NCBI GenBank assembly: GCA_963921505.1
Contig: OY997397.1
Coordinates: 3,986,501-4,050,500, forward strand
DNA: 64,000 bases
Source of the DNA: Phakellia ventilabrum
Lineage: Eukaryota; Porifera; Demospongiae; Axinellida; Axinellidae
Direction of reading: 5' to 3'
Shown here: one piece after another, positions 31,401-41,047 of the stretch
How positions within the stretch are numbered: the stretch's first letter is position 1
Layout: each line of letters begins with the position of its first letter
Notes under the pieces: generated by a model
Seen by the model: only the letters and a program-made list of their open reading frames with translations
Databases searched by the model: none
Told to the model about the DNA's origin: nothing
Position numbers and translations under genes: made by a program

Positions 31401-34171
31401 TGCTTGTGCAAGTGCTGCTGTCCACTCAGCCCCTCCCACCCAACTCTACAGCGGCTGCCTATGGCCTCCTGAAGAAGAAGTCCCTCATGTTCTCCCTGGG
31501 AAGCAACAACGCCTTCCTAGAGTTCTTCTTGGAGGGGGTGCCAGAGGTCATGGAGACCCATCTTGACTCCAAGAAGGTCACTGCAGCTAGCATACCTCTC
31601 CTCATGATGACCCTCCAGTGAAACCACTTGGGTCTCAAATATAATAGATAAGCTGGGGTGGAGCCTGGGAATGAAGCTAACTGCTGCTAGAACTTTTCAG
31701 TGATAGTAATGTAGGTTCATGTGATATTAATGTAGGTTCATGTGTATCTACCAAGTCAGTGCATAGTCCAGAAATTGGTTAATATTGTGATCATAATATG
31801 AACAATGCTCTTTAGGAATTCTCTCTCCTGGCCAACACTTCCAAGCTAATGTCAGTGTTTCTCTCACATTCGTATGTAGGAGGTGGACATGCGGCTGAAG
31901 AGTGTGTGTGAGCAGTTCATTTCTCAGGTCTCTTCCTCCCTCTGCCAGCCACTGAGGGCCTTGCTCTCTAGGTATGATGTCATCTTTGAGCTGGCTGAGA
32001 AGGATGGTCATGAAGTTGGGACTCTATTGCACCACCAGCCTTTTGCCAGTGCAGGTTGTGTGTCTGTGTGTGTAGGATCTTATGGTCAAACCAGAACTGA
32101 GGAACTTTCCTCCTGGAAGCTTTTTAACAGAGGGAAGACCTATTTGGTCCCCTCTATTTAACCTTTTTTAAACAACTCTTTAATTAACCTTCAATGTTTT
32201 AACTTTGTGCGATCACGGACTGGGTGGCTTTCTGATTCTTTCCTAGTTCTGGGTTCTCTTTGTTGCAGTCAGAGCTCTTTTCTACTTCATTTGTTATGTT
32301 GCTATGTGCCTAATTAGATTATTGAACATGTGTAATTTAGGGTATGCGGAAGTACATGTTAAGGGTTAAGGGGGTCAAATAATTGGGATGGGCTTAGGCC
32401 TAGAACTTGCATTTGATATAACGATTGACATGCCTTTTAGTTTTCATGTAAGTGCTGGTACAATGAGGTCACGAACAACTAGCTGTATTCACCATGATGC
32501 ATTATTCATAAGCATGCTGCTATAGTTTTGCGTGCATGCAGGATACTGCATATTACAACCCTCTCCCCCTCTCGTGTAGATGAGGTACACAAGGTCATCC
32601 TTGAGTCTAGTAAGCTGCTGAAGGCCCAGGTACCTCCCCTCAGACGGAGCCTTGCCCTCTACCTGGCCAACGAAGAGACAGAGCACATCCTTTTCAGGCC
32701 CATCAAGGTCAGTCAGGGAAGCCTTGTTGGATTAGCTGCGACCCCATTTCCACTTACTTGTAGGCATGACGAATTTTCTCATGTAGGGTAAAAGGGTGAA
32801 ATGTTGCATGGACAAGGATAATTCTCAGGCAATAAAGGAAATCTACACACTTCTTGTAGCTACCCTTTTGCCACTGATTGAGCACCGAAACAATGGCTCC
32901 AACAAATGATAAGGCAGCAGTCTTTCAGCCGATCCCTAACCACCCACAATTTAACTCACATAAAAAAAAAGTAATTATGTGGCCCATTGTAGCTAAAGTG
33001 AAACGTGCATGTTGGCCTGGGAATAAGGTTACAGTAGATACCGTGTAGCGGGAAATTTTTGTCGGGGTAAAATTTCGCCAGTCGGTTCAAGCAGCGAAAT
33101 TTTAACCGCCGAAAATTTTGTCAGTTAAAAATTTTATTGGGTGCAAAATTTGAGCAATGAAGTTTGATGCAAAAGTCAGCAGTGCATGAACAAGTTGTCA
33201 AGTACCGTCAACCATGGCTTGCTACGTTATATGCAGGTTCCGTCGCGTCGCAGAGAGCTCCCTGATGCTCACACTCACACTCACTCACATGCGCATCGCT
33301 CGATCGTGCTGTCCATATTTAGCGCTCATATCTCTACTTACCTATAGGCTACACAACCTCTACTAACCTGGGAGCCTTCCTTGGTAAAACTGTGTGGTAG
33401 ACATACTCTGACTGTTCGTGCGTCACAAGTTCGAAGACAGCATCCACGTACGAGACACCATTGTGCATGAAATTAGACCTGGCGAAGTTTTCCGCAATAC
33501 TACACTATTGGCTTTGGTGAAAATTTCCCGCTATACGGTATATACCTCCTCTTTCCAAAGCTCTTAGTGTACATGCCTTTTCATAATGCGTTTCATAATT
33601 AAGGCCACATAAGAGGTACAAGTGTATCTGTAGAAAGCATACAGTCACATGTTCATAGTAATTTGTGTACAAGTATTCGTGTAGATTCTACAAGTTTGTC
33701 TCATTTTCAGAAAACCTTTGGTGAACTCCCCACACATTATTATAAACAAGACGTGTACATATGTGGTAACTTAGACCCTTTTTACATATCTTGTAATGTT
33801 CTCTAAGTCACCCACTTTACTATTTGCCTGTTTTTTGGGAGTATAGATGGATGGCATCAATAGGGTGCTTACATAATAATGGTATACCAAATTTCACTAA
33901 GTAACTGGTAGATATTGTTATGTGCTCACTAATCATGTGCACTCTGACATACACCCATGCAGGCTAGCATCTTACAGACCCATGAAGCCTTGGAGAAAGT
34001 AGTGTCGCAGTACTACACCACTGAAGACCAGTTCATCATCTCATGCCCCACCCAAGATCAGGTAATTGTGTGTGGCATCCAGTCACCACTATACTGTAAC
34101 TGGTACTGCATATTCTGTAAATTTCCATTTTACAGGTTGTACTGATGCTTGCTTTGGAAACAGATAGATAG
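18087..34171 (+). CDS. COG3: conserved oligomeric Golgi complex subunit 3
   Basis: COG3 (yeast Sec34), a lobe A subunit of the COG vesicle-tethering complex acting in retrograde traffic within the Golgi. I read 22 coding exons in one consistent frame, 805 aa (human about 828): 18087..18245, 18937..19050, 20003..20064, 20386..20551, 21138..21305, 21927..22049, 22489..22566, 22736..22779, 23343..23469, 23849..23940, 25339..25444, 26010..26043, 27179..27258, 27818..27958, 28505..28654, 29410..29502, 29911..30028, 31452..31576, 31880..32054, 32580..32707, 33963..34061, 34136..34171. Family lines include [83 protein letters not shown] and [16 protein letters not shown]. Start ATG 18087 fits the family N-terminus ([18 protein letters not shown]). 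Exon 6 may start 6 nt earlier. Introns are loaded with repeats listed separately. Confidence 0.96.
19138..19186 (+). repeat. short tandem duplication (about 25 bp x 2)
   Basis: ACACCTTCTAGTGATGTAAT followed by GC occurs twice in direct tandem in COG3 intron 2. Confidence 0.8.
20733..20875. repeat. CTAGCCTCG-family foldback element
   Basis: It begins TAGCCTCGCACCCAAGCC and ends GGCCTGGGTACGAGCCTA. Between the ends are CCTCCCCTTGCAACTTTTTT and complementary AAAAAAAGC..GAGGGGAGG blocks. It lies in COG3 intron 4. Confidence 0.8.
21018..21137 (+). repeat. (CA)n microsatellite abutting the COG3 exon 5 acceptor
   Basis: A CA-rich tract, uninterrupted from about 21107, runs straight into the AG of the exon 5 3' splice site (CACACAG|AAG). 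It occupies the place of the polypyrimidine tract. Confidence 0.9.
22184..22292. repeat. CTAGCCTCG-family foldback element, near-perfect palindrome
   Basis: About 109 bp. Left arm: TAGCCTCGTACCCAGGCCTC, then CTCTCGCAGCTTTTTTCGCA. Right arm: the exact complement of nearly the whole left arm. The loop is about 25 nt. It is the best-preserved member of the family here, which suggests recent origin or gene conversion between arms. It is in COG3 intron 6. Confidence 0.92.
23150..23335 (+). repeat. C-rich tandem repeat, about 35-bp units
   Basis: Five or more units built on CCCCCTGTATAAAACCCTCC and CAACTCCCCC, alternating between two slightly different unit types. It sits directly before the COG3 exon 9 acceptor and so provides its pyrimidine tract. 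Confidence 0.88.
23918..24523 (+). repeat. 37-bp minisatellite made of COG3 exon 10 end plus its splice donor
   Basis: About 16 direct copies of a 37-bp unit starting AGTGCCCAGAGCAACCAGCT and continuing CAAGTACGTAGGTTGTT. The first unit is the real 3' end of exon 10 (SAQSNQLK) with its donor AA|GTATGT; every later full unit carries AA|GTACGT. Units differ by very few substitutions; one unit near 24040 lacks about 8-9 bp. Reading on past the true donor gives a TAG stop within the first unit (…KYVGC stop). Confidence 0.97.
24838..24940 (+). repeat. degenerate tandem repeat (ATGAGACTCTATAG)
   Basis: Four or so imperfect units of about 25-30 bp containing TATGAGACTCTATAG and CCCAGGTAT, in COG3 intron 10 downstream of the minisatellite. 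Confidence 0.6.
25286..25338 (+). repeat. CA-rich tract before COG3 exon 11
   Basis: Poly-C followed by CACA/CATA repeats leads directly into the exon 11 acceptor (CACTACAG|TGCTC). Confidence 0.85.
26053..26758. mobile_element. 706-bp MITE with TACCATAAACTC ends
   Basis: The left end is TACCATAAACTCTGATAAAT and the reverse complement of the right end is TACCGTAAACTCTGATAAAT, both followed by AACCG. The motif GGGCGGTTA is repeated about eight times, clustered at both ends. No open frame of note. It lies in COG3 intron 12, 10 nt after the short exon 12. I infer a non-autonomous DNA transposon; the autonomous family is unknown to me. Confidence 0.82.
27590..27710 (+). repeat. AAGGACACCT-repeat remnant
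   Basis: ATAAAGGACACCTCTCTTAT, AAAGGACACTTGTA, TTAAGGACACCTG and AAAGGACAA occur within 120 bp in COG3 intron 13. It resembles the end region of a small repeat element, but I cannot define its borders. Confidence 0.4.
27974..28060. repeat. CTAGCCTCG-family foldback element
   Basis: It begins AGCCTCATTCCCAGCCTCTC and ends GAGAGACTGGGAACGAGGCT, with a loop of about 45 nt. It starts 16 nt after COG3 exon 14. Confidence 0.8.
28418..28466 (+). repeat. (CA)n microsatellite
   Basis: ACACACAC tract upstream of the COG3 exon 15 acceptor. Confidence 0.9.
33039..33540. mobile_element. MITE with TACCGTGTAGC terminal inverted repeats
   Basis: The left end is TACCGTGTAGCGGGAAATTT and the reverse complement of the right end is TACCGTATAGCGGGAAATTT. 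Internal AAATTTCGCC and AAATTTTAACCGCC motifs flank the left arm. About 500 bp, non-coding, in COG3 intron 20. Same family as 13788-14352 and 54473-55018. Confidence 0.8.
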
Positions 34172-34449
34172 CACATTTTGAATCACATGTACACTGTTGT
34201 GTGGCTGCATATTATTGATAGTGGCTGTATTTGTATATTAATTTTTCATTAAGTTTCTCCATTCATCATGTCCTTATGCACTGCAAGTTAATCCTCTGGA
34301 CTTCCGGTGTTGGCTAGAGTTTTATCAATGTAAAATATACACATTTTAAATGCCCTCATGTACAATGTATATTTCTGAAAGAATTTTCATAGTGATAATT
34401 ATGTACTTACGTAAATGACATGTTAAAGGTTCCTAAGGGATTTTTTCAG

Positions 34450-34585
34450 CTCTCAGGGGGTGAGTTGTACAGGAAGCTCTTCATTGCCTCAATTCTTAAG
34501 CTTCTGGCTGACCGCAAAGAATTTGATTGTCCTCACATTGAACTCATCTGTGGCTTGATGGTGAACTTTGTCTCACTGCGGTAGT
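34450..34585 (+). other. exon-like open segment, possible alternative last exon of COG3
   Basis: After a good acceptor (GGGATTTTTTCAG) an open frame in phase 0 reads LSGGELYRKLFIASILKLLA and continues for a further 25 residues to a TAG at about 34583. COG3 exon 21 also ends in phase 0, so splicing from 34061 to 34450 would replace the short [11 protein letters not shown] end. The last exon at 34136 fits the known COG3 C-terminus better, so this is a candidate only. Confidence 0.25.
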
Positions 34586-34787
34586 AATTATAAAGCATGG
34601 CATAAGTTTCGTCAGCTCTCAGGAGGTGAGTTGTGAAGGAGGCTCTTCATTGCCTCAGTTCTTAAGCTTCTGGCTGACCCGTTAAGTATGCAAAGAATTT
34701 GGTTGTCCTCACATTGCACTTCATCTGTGGCTTGATGGTGAACTTTGTCTCACTGCGGTAGTAATTATAAAGCATGGCATAAGTTGT
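34451..34787 (+). repeat. tandem duplication of about 165 bp (two copies)
   Basis: Copy A 34451..34606 and copy B 34616..34787 share nearly all of their sequence, from CTCTCAGGRGGTGAGTTGT to AAAGCATGGCATAAGTT. Copy B has a stop codon and a small insertion in the frame that is open in copy A. Confidence 0.9.
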
Positions 34788-34809
34788 ATATTATGATAGT
34801 ATTACAGAA

Positions 34810-37800
34810 ATGGCAGCTGAATTACTCACTGCTTGTGCCTGGCTGCTCCTCTCTCAAACAACTCTTGGTAACGTTATACTGTAATGGTAGATCAACTATA
34901 ATTATTTCTACAGTGCATGTGCATGCATTAGACGTTTGACTATACTGTAGATGGGCTCCTAAGTGGTGAGCATTATTGATATAAGCCCAGTTTATATTGT
35001 AGGTACAGTCCTATACATACATAAAGCATATCCGTACATTGGAATTTGTATACCACTATTATGCATGCAGGCTATAGCCTACTTATAAGGCCCGTGGAAT
35101 GATGCTCATGCAGAGGCTATGTTATGGTTATACCTTTAGTTTCAACTGGAAGTGGTGGGGACTGCCCACTGCTTGATGATCCTGACAATGGCCATGTTAC
35201 TGTCGATTTTGGAGTAGCAGTGTACAACTGCAGTGAAGGATATGAGCTGAGTAATACAGAGCAAAGAGTCTGTCAGGAGAATGACCAGTGGTCTGGAATG
35301 GCACCTATGTGCTTAGGTAAGTACGTTCAACAAGAATTCATAACACAGGGAAGCTGTAGCTATCTTGTTAGTAATCTGATAGTGTCACTTATTGATTAAG
35401 CAATTATAACTCTCCATCTGTATAGTTTCATGTGGTCTCCTTGAGAATCCTGAAAATGGTACTGTGACAATTAGTGCCGGTGAAGGTGCAATGATCTTCA
35501 CAGGTCATGGTGCAGTTGCTACTTACACCTGCAACACTGGCTTTCGTCTGGATGGTAGCAGTTTACGTACATGTCAGTCCAATGGCATATGGAGCGGAAC
35601 AGTGGCAGTTTGCGTGTGTATGTATAGCTAGATATGGCATTATACTAGCTATTAGCTTTTAGCTGTCTGCTTCAATGCTCCCTACAGTAATTGACTGTGG
35701 TACTCTTGACAATCCTGAAAATGGTACAGTTACAATAAATTCAGGTGATGATGCAGTGATTACCACAGGCCATCGTGCTGTTGCTACTTACACCTGTAAC
35801 GTTGGATATCGCCTGGATAGTGGTAGCAGCACACGTACTTGTGAGACGAGTGGTACATGGAGTGGAACCATGGCTGTTTGTGTGTGTGAGTAGCTACATG
35901 CATGTGGCTATCTTAATAGTATCAAACGTACGGTATTACCTTATCTCCATACTTCCTACAGTAATTGACTGTGGTCCTCTTGAGAATCCTGAAAATGGTA
36001 CAGTTACAATAGATTCTGGGGTAGATGCAGTAATCGTAACAGGCCATCATGCTGTTGCCACCTACACCTGCGACTTGGGATACCGTTTGGATAGTGGTAG
36101 CAGCACACGTACTTGTGGGACGAGTGGTACATGGAGTGGAACCATGGCTGTTTGTGTCTGTGAGTATAATTGTGAATGGAGTCTTGCACTATAGACAGTG
36201 TAGTAACTAGGCCTAAAATGAGGTTTTACAATCATGCTCCATGTCTTTGCTTTGTATAGTGATTGACTGTGGTCCACTTGAGAATCCCAGTAATGGTACA
36301 GTTACAATAAATTCTGGGGTAGATGCAGTAATTATAACAGGCCATCATGCTGTTGCCACCTACACATGCGACTTGGGATACCGTTTGGATAGTGGTAGCA
36401 GCACACGTACTTGTGGAACGAGTGGTACATGGAGTGGAACCATGGCTGTTTGTGTGTGTAAGTACATGCATGTGGCTATCTTAATAGCTAGTCTTGCATC
36501 GGATGTATGGGATTATTTTATTGCATACTTCCTACAGTAATTGACTGTGGTCCTCTTGAGAATCCTGAAAATGGTGCAGTCATGATAGATTCAGGCGATG
36601 ATGCAGTGATTACCACAGGCCATCGTGCTGTTGCTACTTACACCTGTAACTTTGGATATCGCCTGGATAGTGGTAGTAGGATACATACTTGTGAGACGAG
36701 TGGTACATGGAGTGGAACAATGGCAGTTTGTGTGTGTGAGTATTGCACCTGCGGTGGCTGTACACTAGCAGCACTAGTGTATACGTGCGGCTCTGAATTG
36801 GTACCTGACTAATTAACCCTCTGTTTCTATTCTTATAGTAATTGACTGCGGCTCTCTTGAGAATCCCGATAATGGTACAGTCACAGTAAATTCTGGTGAG
36901 GATGCAGTGATTGTAACGGGTCATCATGCCGTTGCCACCTATGCCTGCAACTTTGGATATCGCCTCGATAGTGGTAGTAGCACACGTACTTGTGGGACGG
37001 GTGGTACGTGGAGTGGAACCATGGCTGTTTGTGTGTGTAAGTTAGCATCTGTCTCTATCCAATCCGGGCTATGTGCCACAGGTTTATGTCCACAACCTAT
37101 GTAAGTGTCATGGTGGTATAGGGTAGAAAGGGTCAGAGTTATTGGTTTGTTCTCAGTAGCTTATTAATTTTATGGCCCTTATGCACATGCTCATCCATCA
37201 TGGATACTTCCGATTCGCCCTAGCTCCCTTGCCATACACTATAGGTTGTGTCTTGCATGCCCAATTGGCCACAGGTAATAATATAATCCCTTTATCATGA
37301 TTCATCTAAGGTTTTGTATAACTGTGTGTCCTTGAACCCACCATTTACTTTACTTTAAATAGGGCAGTAGAAGTGGTCACTGCAAATTATTAGGTTGCTG
37401 TTGGTATTATAATTGTGTTATTTCTCTGTAGCTACTCCTGAATTGTCTACAACTCAGAGTTCAGACAACACTGTAGCTATTGCCATTGGTACTGTGGTAG
37501 CAGTTGTAGTAGTGACAATCATAGCAATTGGAATTTTACTTCTGTGGTACCACAAATACCGACCTGAACTCCTCATCCAAAACCGTAATGGGTAAGCAAG
37601 TACTTGTTATCTATTTGTATCAAGAATTAATTATTGGTGCCATTATCTCTCCAGCCATCTAAAACAGAGCGAGGTGCCCAGGTCAAGAGACCCTGGAATT
37701 CAGTTAATAGAAAATCCTGCATACTCAGAAGCCCATCATCCTCGAGGTAGCCTACCAACTCCTCCTGGTACTGTATACCACCATGCTGATGCTAACGATC

Positions 37801-37874
37801 AAGAGAATGTGCATGTGTATGAGATCATTCCAGGGGAAGATGAGCCTCCTTTGCAAGATAATACACAAAATTAA
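34810..37874 (+). CDS. single-pass membrane protein with seven sushi/CCP domains
   Basis: Type I membrane protein of the complement-control-protein (sushi) class; such proteins bind ligands or partners at the cell surface. Coding exons: 34810..34867 (signal peptide MAAELLTACAWLLLSQTTL), 35140..35316, 35426..35617, 35688..35885, 35962..36159, 36260..36457, 36538..36735, 36839..37036 (one sushi module each), 37432..37591 (stalk and transmembrane helix, IAIGTVVAVVVVTIIAIGIL) and 37655..37874 (tail). Total 598 aa. Each module has the CxxLxNPxNG start, YxC, TC, W and final C of a sushi domain. All module exons are phase 1-1; the last five are exactly 198 nt and very alike. The tail contains NPAY (an NPxY-type adaptor/endocytosis motif) and YEII. 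The signal exon is chosen on ATG, hydrophobicity and a matching phase-1 donor (CTTG|GTAACG). Orthology unknown. Confidence 0.85.
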
Positions 37875-39874
37875 TCACACCCAGAGAGAAACATATCAAA
37901 CAGCCACAATATTCTTGACAAAATCATCGTTGCAGTTTGTATTGTGTACGGTAGATTTAATAAGCTCAATGACAATTTTGGATGTGTACATAAAAATCTG
38001 CAGACTTATACAATATTTAATTTAGAAGGTGCTATGAGTGTTGAATCCTGGGTTCATAGTTAGGTCTTAGACCTCAATACATTGGTCTTTAGCCACCCAG
38101 ACTTTTCCAAAGATTGCTTGCAGGGAGAAGCTTGCAGGCAGAAGCCTGGGAATAAGGCTACTGTGTCTTTGTACTAATCCTTCATTCTTACCTATTATAA
38201 AATGTCTAAAAAAGCATACTAGATCTAGACACAGCATAATTATATATATATATGCTGCAGCAGAGCACGCTCATCTGACACAGACAACTCATTCTTTAGA
38301 ACATAGTATTCCTAAATTTAGTCTGAAGGCCTAGCCTTCAATATAATCTAATAAACAAAATTCGGCCCATTTAGCAGTGAATTATATACCTCCTGAGTTT
38401 AAATTTGTTTCAAATGCCGCCTGTACATGTGTATACAGCTATTGCCCTGCCCCAGCTATCAGCTACAATGTACCACATAGCTACTGTCTGAGTCAACTAA
38501 TACATTACAGTTGATCATTATATAGTCTCTCTCATGCTTTGCATAGCTCTGAAACTACACACCAGCTATGGAGTTTTGCAACAAAGGGGGGTAGCTGGTT
38601 ACTGCTTCTGATGCATGACTACCATTCAGAATCATAACCCCAATCAACAGGGGCAACACGTCACTTAACTAGCATGTATCTCACAGCCAATTTAATTGCT
38701 CAACAGGCATTCTCTTGGGGTAGTATATAGCTCTCTAGCATGCAGAAACTAGAATAACTACTGTAACAGTATACAAAAAGGCAGAGACTGCATGTCTATA
38801 TGCGTATGCAAATGAATCACAAGGGGTTATTTTTTAGATGGATAATTATAGGCTAGGGAAAGCTTGGTAAACTGAATACAGAGATGTATACTACCCTATA
38901 GCTATCAACACCTTAATGCACTTGATAACTAAACAGTATACATCTCATACTTTGCTGAGTAGCCTTTATTGTCGTATTGGTAGATGATCCTGAGATTTCT
39001 TTAATTATTCCAGCCACATCAATCAATGTTTATAGCACAGGAATTCAAATGTGTAATAAGCTAAGCAGAGTCTAGTAGACCTACGAAGAGCAATAATAAT
39101 TGTGTATTCAGCTTCTGCTTCCTGCTTCATAATCTGTTTTTACGCTAATAGATAATAGGGCAACTAATATTATCATATTATCAAATTGGTGGGTGGAGCC
39201 CAACAAGCATTAAATTTTATTATCAGTAAATTCAAGGAAATCCTATACTATATGTACTTCTCCTGGTGTACCTCAAGATTGTACGTGTACAATGTAGCAA
39301 CACTTTATTTCTGGAGATGTGGAGAGCTCTTATTAAAAAAGCTGAGCACGACTACCAATTGTTATAATTTGTAAACAAGTTGATGCTTTTACACACACAT
39401 TTCTCCGATTTCAGAACAAAGGAAAGGCCAATTAACAATGCAACTTATTACTACTCACACAAAGAAAAATGATCTAGCTGAGTTTCCTAATCTTATTGAT
39501 CTGCACTTAGCTAGCTTCATTCTCTGGTGCTGGGGCTGTAACTGCAACAATGCTTCATCGTAAGTTGATCTTGTTTGGGGACATGAAAAGAGTGAGTATC
39601 TGAGTTGTACCATGTCTTAAAAACAGGCATATGAAGTAGTTTGAATACATTCTGCCACTCTCACACGGGTTTGCACTTACTTGCAATTTCTTACTAAGCG
39701 TAGTGTATAGGGAAAATTTATAGCGATACTTTCTACTTGATATTTCTGTTTTCAATATAGCTATTCTGGTACACTCCTATTCAAAACAGAGATTATTGCG
39801 ATGTTTCACTCTTTTTGATATTTCACTGATATTTTACCGTTGTTAGGGAGCTATAAGAGTAGCATGTGATAGAT

Positions 39875-39970
39875 AAATCATACTCGTAATGTACCGTGGA
39901 TGACAAATTGCACTCGGTTTTGCGTCGTGCGATTTAACCTCATCCTTGGTACATTACTCGTATGATGTTT
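39875..39970. repeat. foldback element with about 40-nt imperfect arms
   Basis: The left arm begins AAATCATACTCGTAATGTAC and the right arm ends GTACATTACTCGTATGATG with a T run. The arms continue GTGGATGA / TCATCC and AAATTGCAC / GTGCGATTT around a short loop with CGGTTTTGCGTC. Confidence 0.8.
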
Positions 39971-40301
39971 CCCAAATTAAATTTTTACTCCAAACCATAT
40001 ACTTATTCTATGGAGAATGAACTTTAAGATAATATGTTGTTATATGAGGTAGGGAGTTTGGTGTTTAGTAAGGACATTCTTGAGTTCAGGTGTCAATGCA
40101 AGCAAGTTGTATGCCTGTCACATTACAGAGAATAACTGGTTTTACAATAAACTGCTCCAAACTATGAACAAAAAATCAAGACTTGTAGAATCAGCTTATT
40201 TTTAGGGCCAATAATCATCGAAAAATTGGTCAGGTATAGCTATGTAATGCAGGCCTTTGTATGTAAGGCTGCGTAAAGGCTTGAACGACCACTGGATTGA
40301 C

Positions 40302-40330
40302 TTGATGACTGATGACTGATGACTGATGAC
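40302..40330 (+). repeat. GATGACT short tandem repeat
   Basis: Four units of 7 bp, GATGACT, in the intergenic region. Confidence 0.85.
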
Positions 40331-41047
40331 TAAAGACTCACTCTATACACTTTCTACTACAACACTTACATTATATCTACAACACTACATCACACCTAAG
40401 AAGCGATTTCATGAACATGAGTAGCACAAGGCCACCACATTAGCAGTCTGGGGTAATGACTAAGGAATAGTCTGAGAATGTAGCATATCAAAGCCAGGTA
40501 TGATTAACAAGTTATTATAGTCTATGACTTTGTTACAGCGCACATTACCCTGCTTCTTCAGTCTACATTTTGTGTACAAATAGGATAGGCCAACTAGCAC
40601 ACCATTTATATTAAAGTGTATTGCAGAAACAAAGTGAGAACTCAAGTACCCAAAGAAGAATTTTATGCAAGGTATATTTATCTGCACATGCACTCTTCAT
40701 TTTTAACACAAAGCAGTGCTAATGCTGTGCTGTACACCACATGGCGTTCAACAGGAGCGCATACAGTTTTGTATAATTGTACATAGATAAATTTAATATT
40801 GAAGTGGTAATTAAAGACTACAACATAAATGATCAATCTTGTCAAAGCCACTATCTTCAACAATATATGTCAAGCTTAAGATGGCTGAAAATATAGACAT
40901 TGCAAATTATATAGATAAAAAAAATTTGCTTGAAAGTTGTAATATATAATATATATGTGATTTATTGTGATAAGACATTCTAATGTTATACACCCCTTGT
41001 GTACAAAAACAATTCACAAACACTCCATTCAAACTTTACAACTGTGT

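Larger units (their letters stand above)
37875..41047. other. 3.2-kb intergenic region, largely featureless
   Basis: AT-rich DNA between the sushi gene and the carrier gene (their 3' ends face each other). Apart from a hairpin repeat at 39875-39970 and a short GATGACT tandem repeat at 40302-40330, I see no exon, RNA gene or element. Confidence 0.5.
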
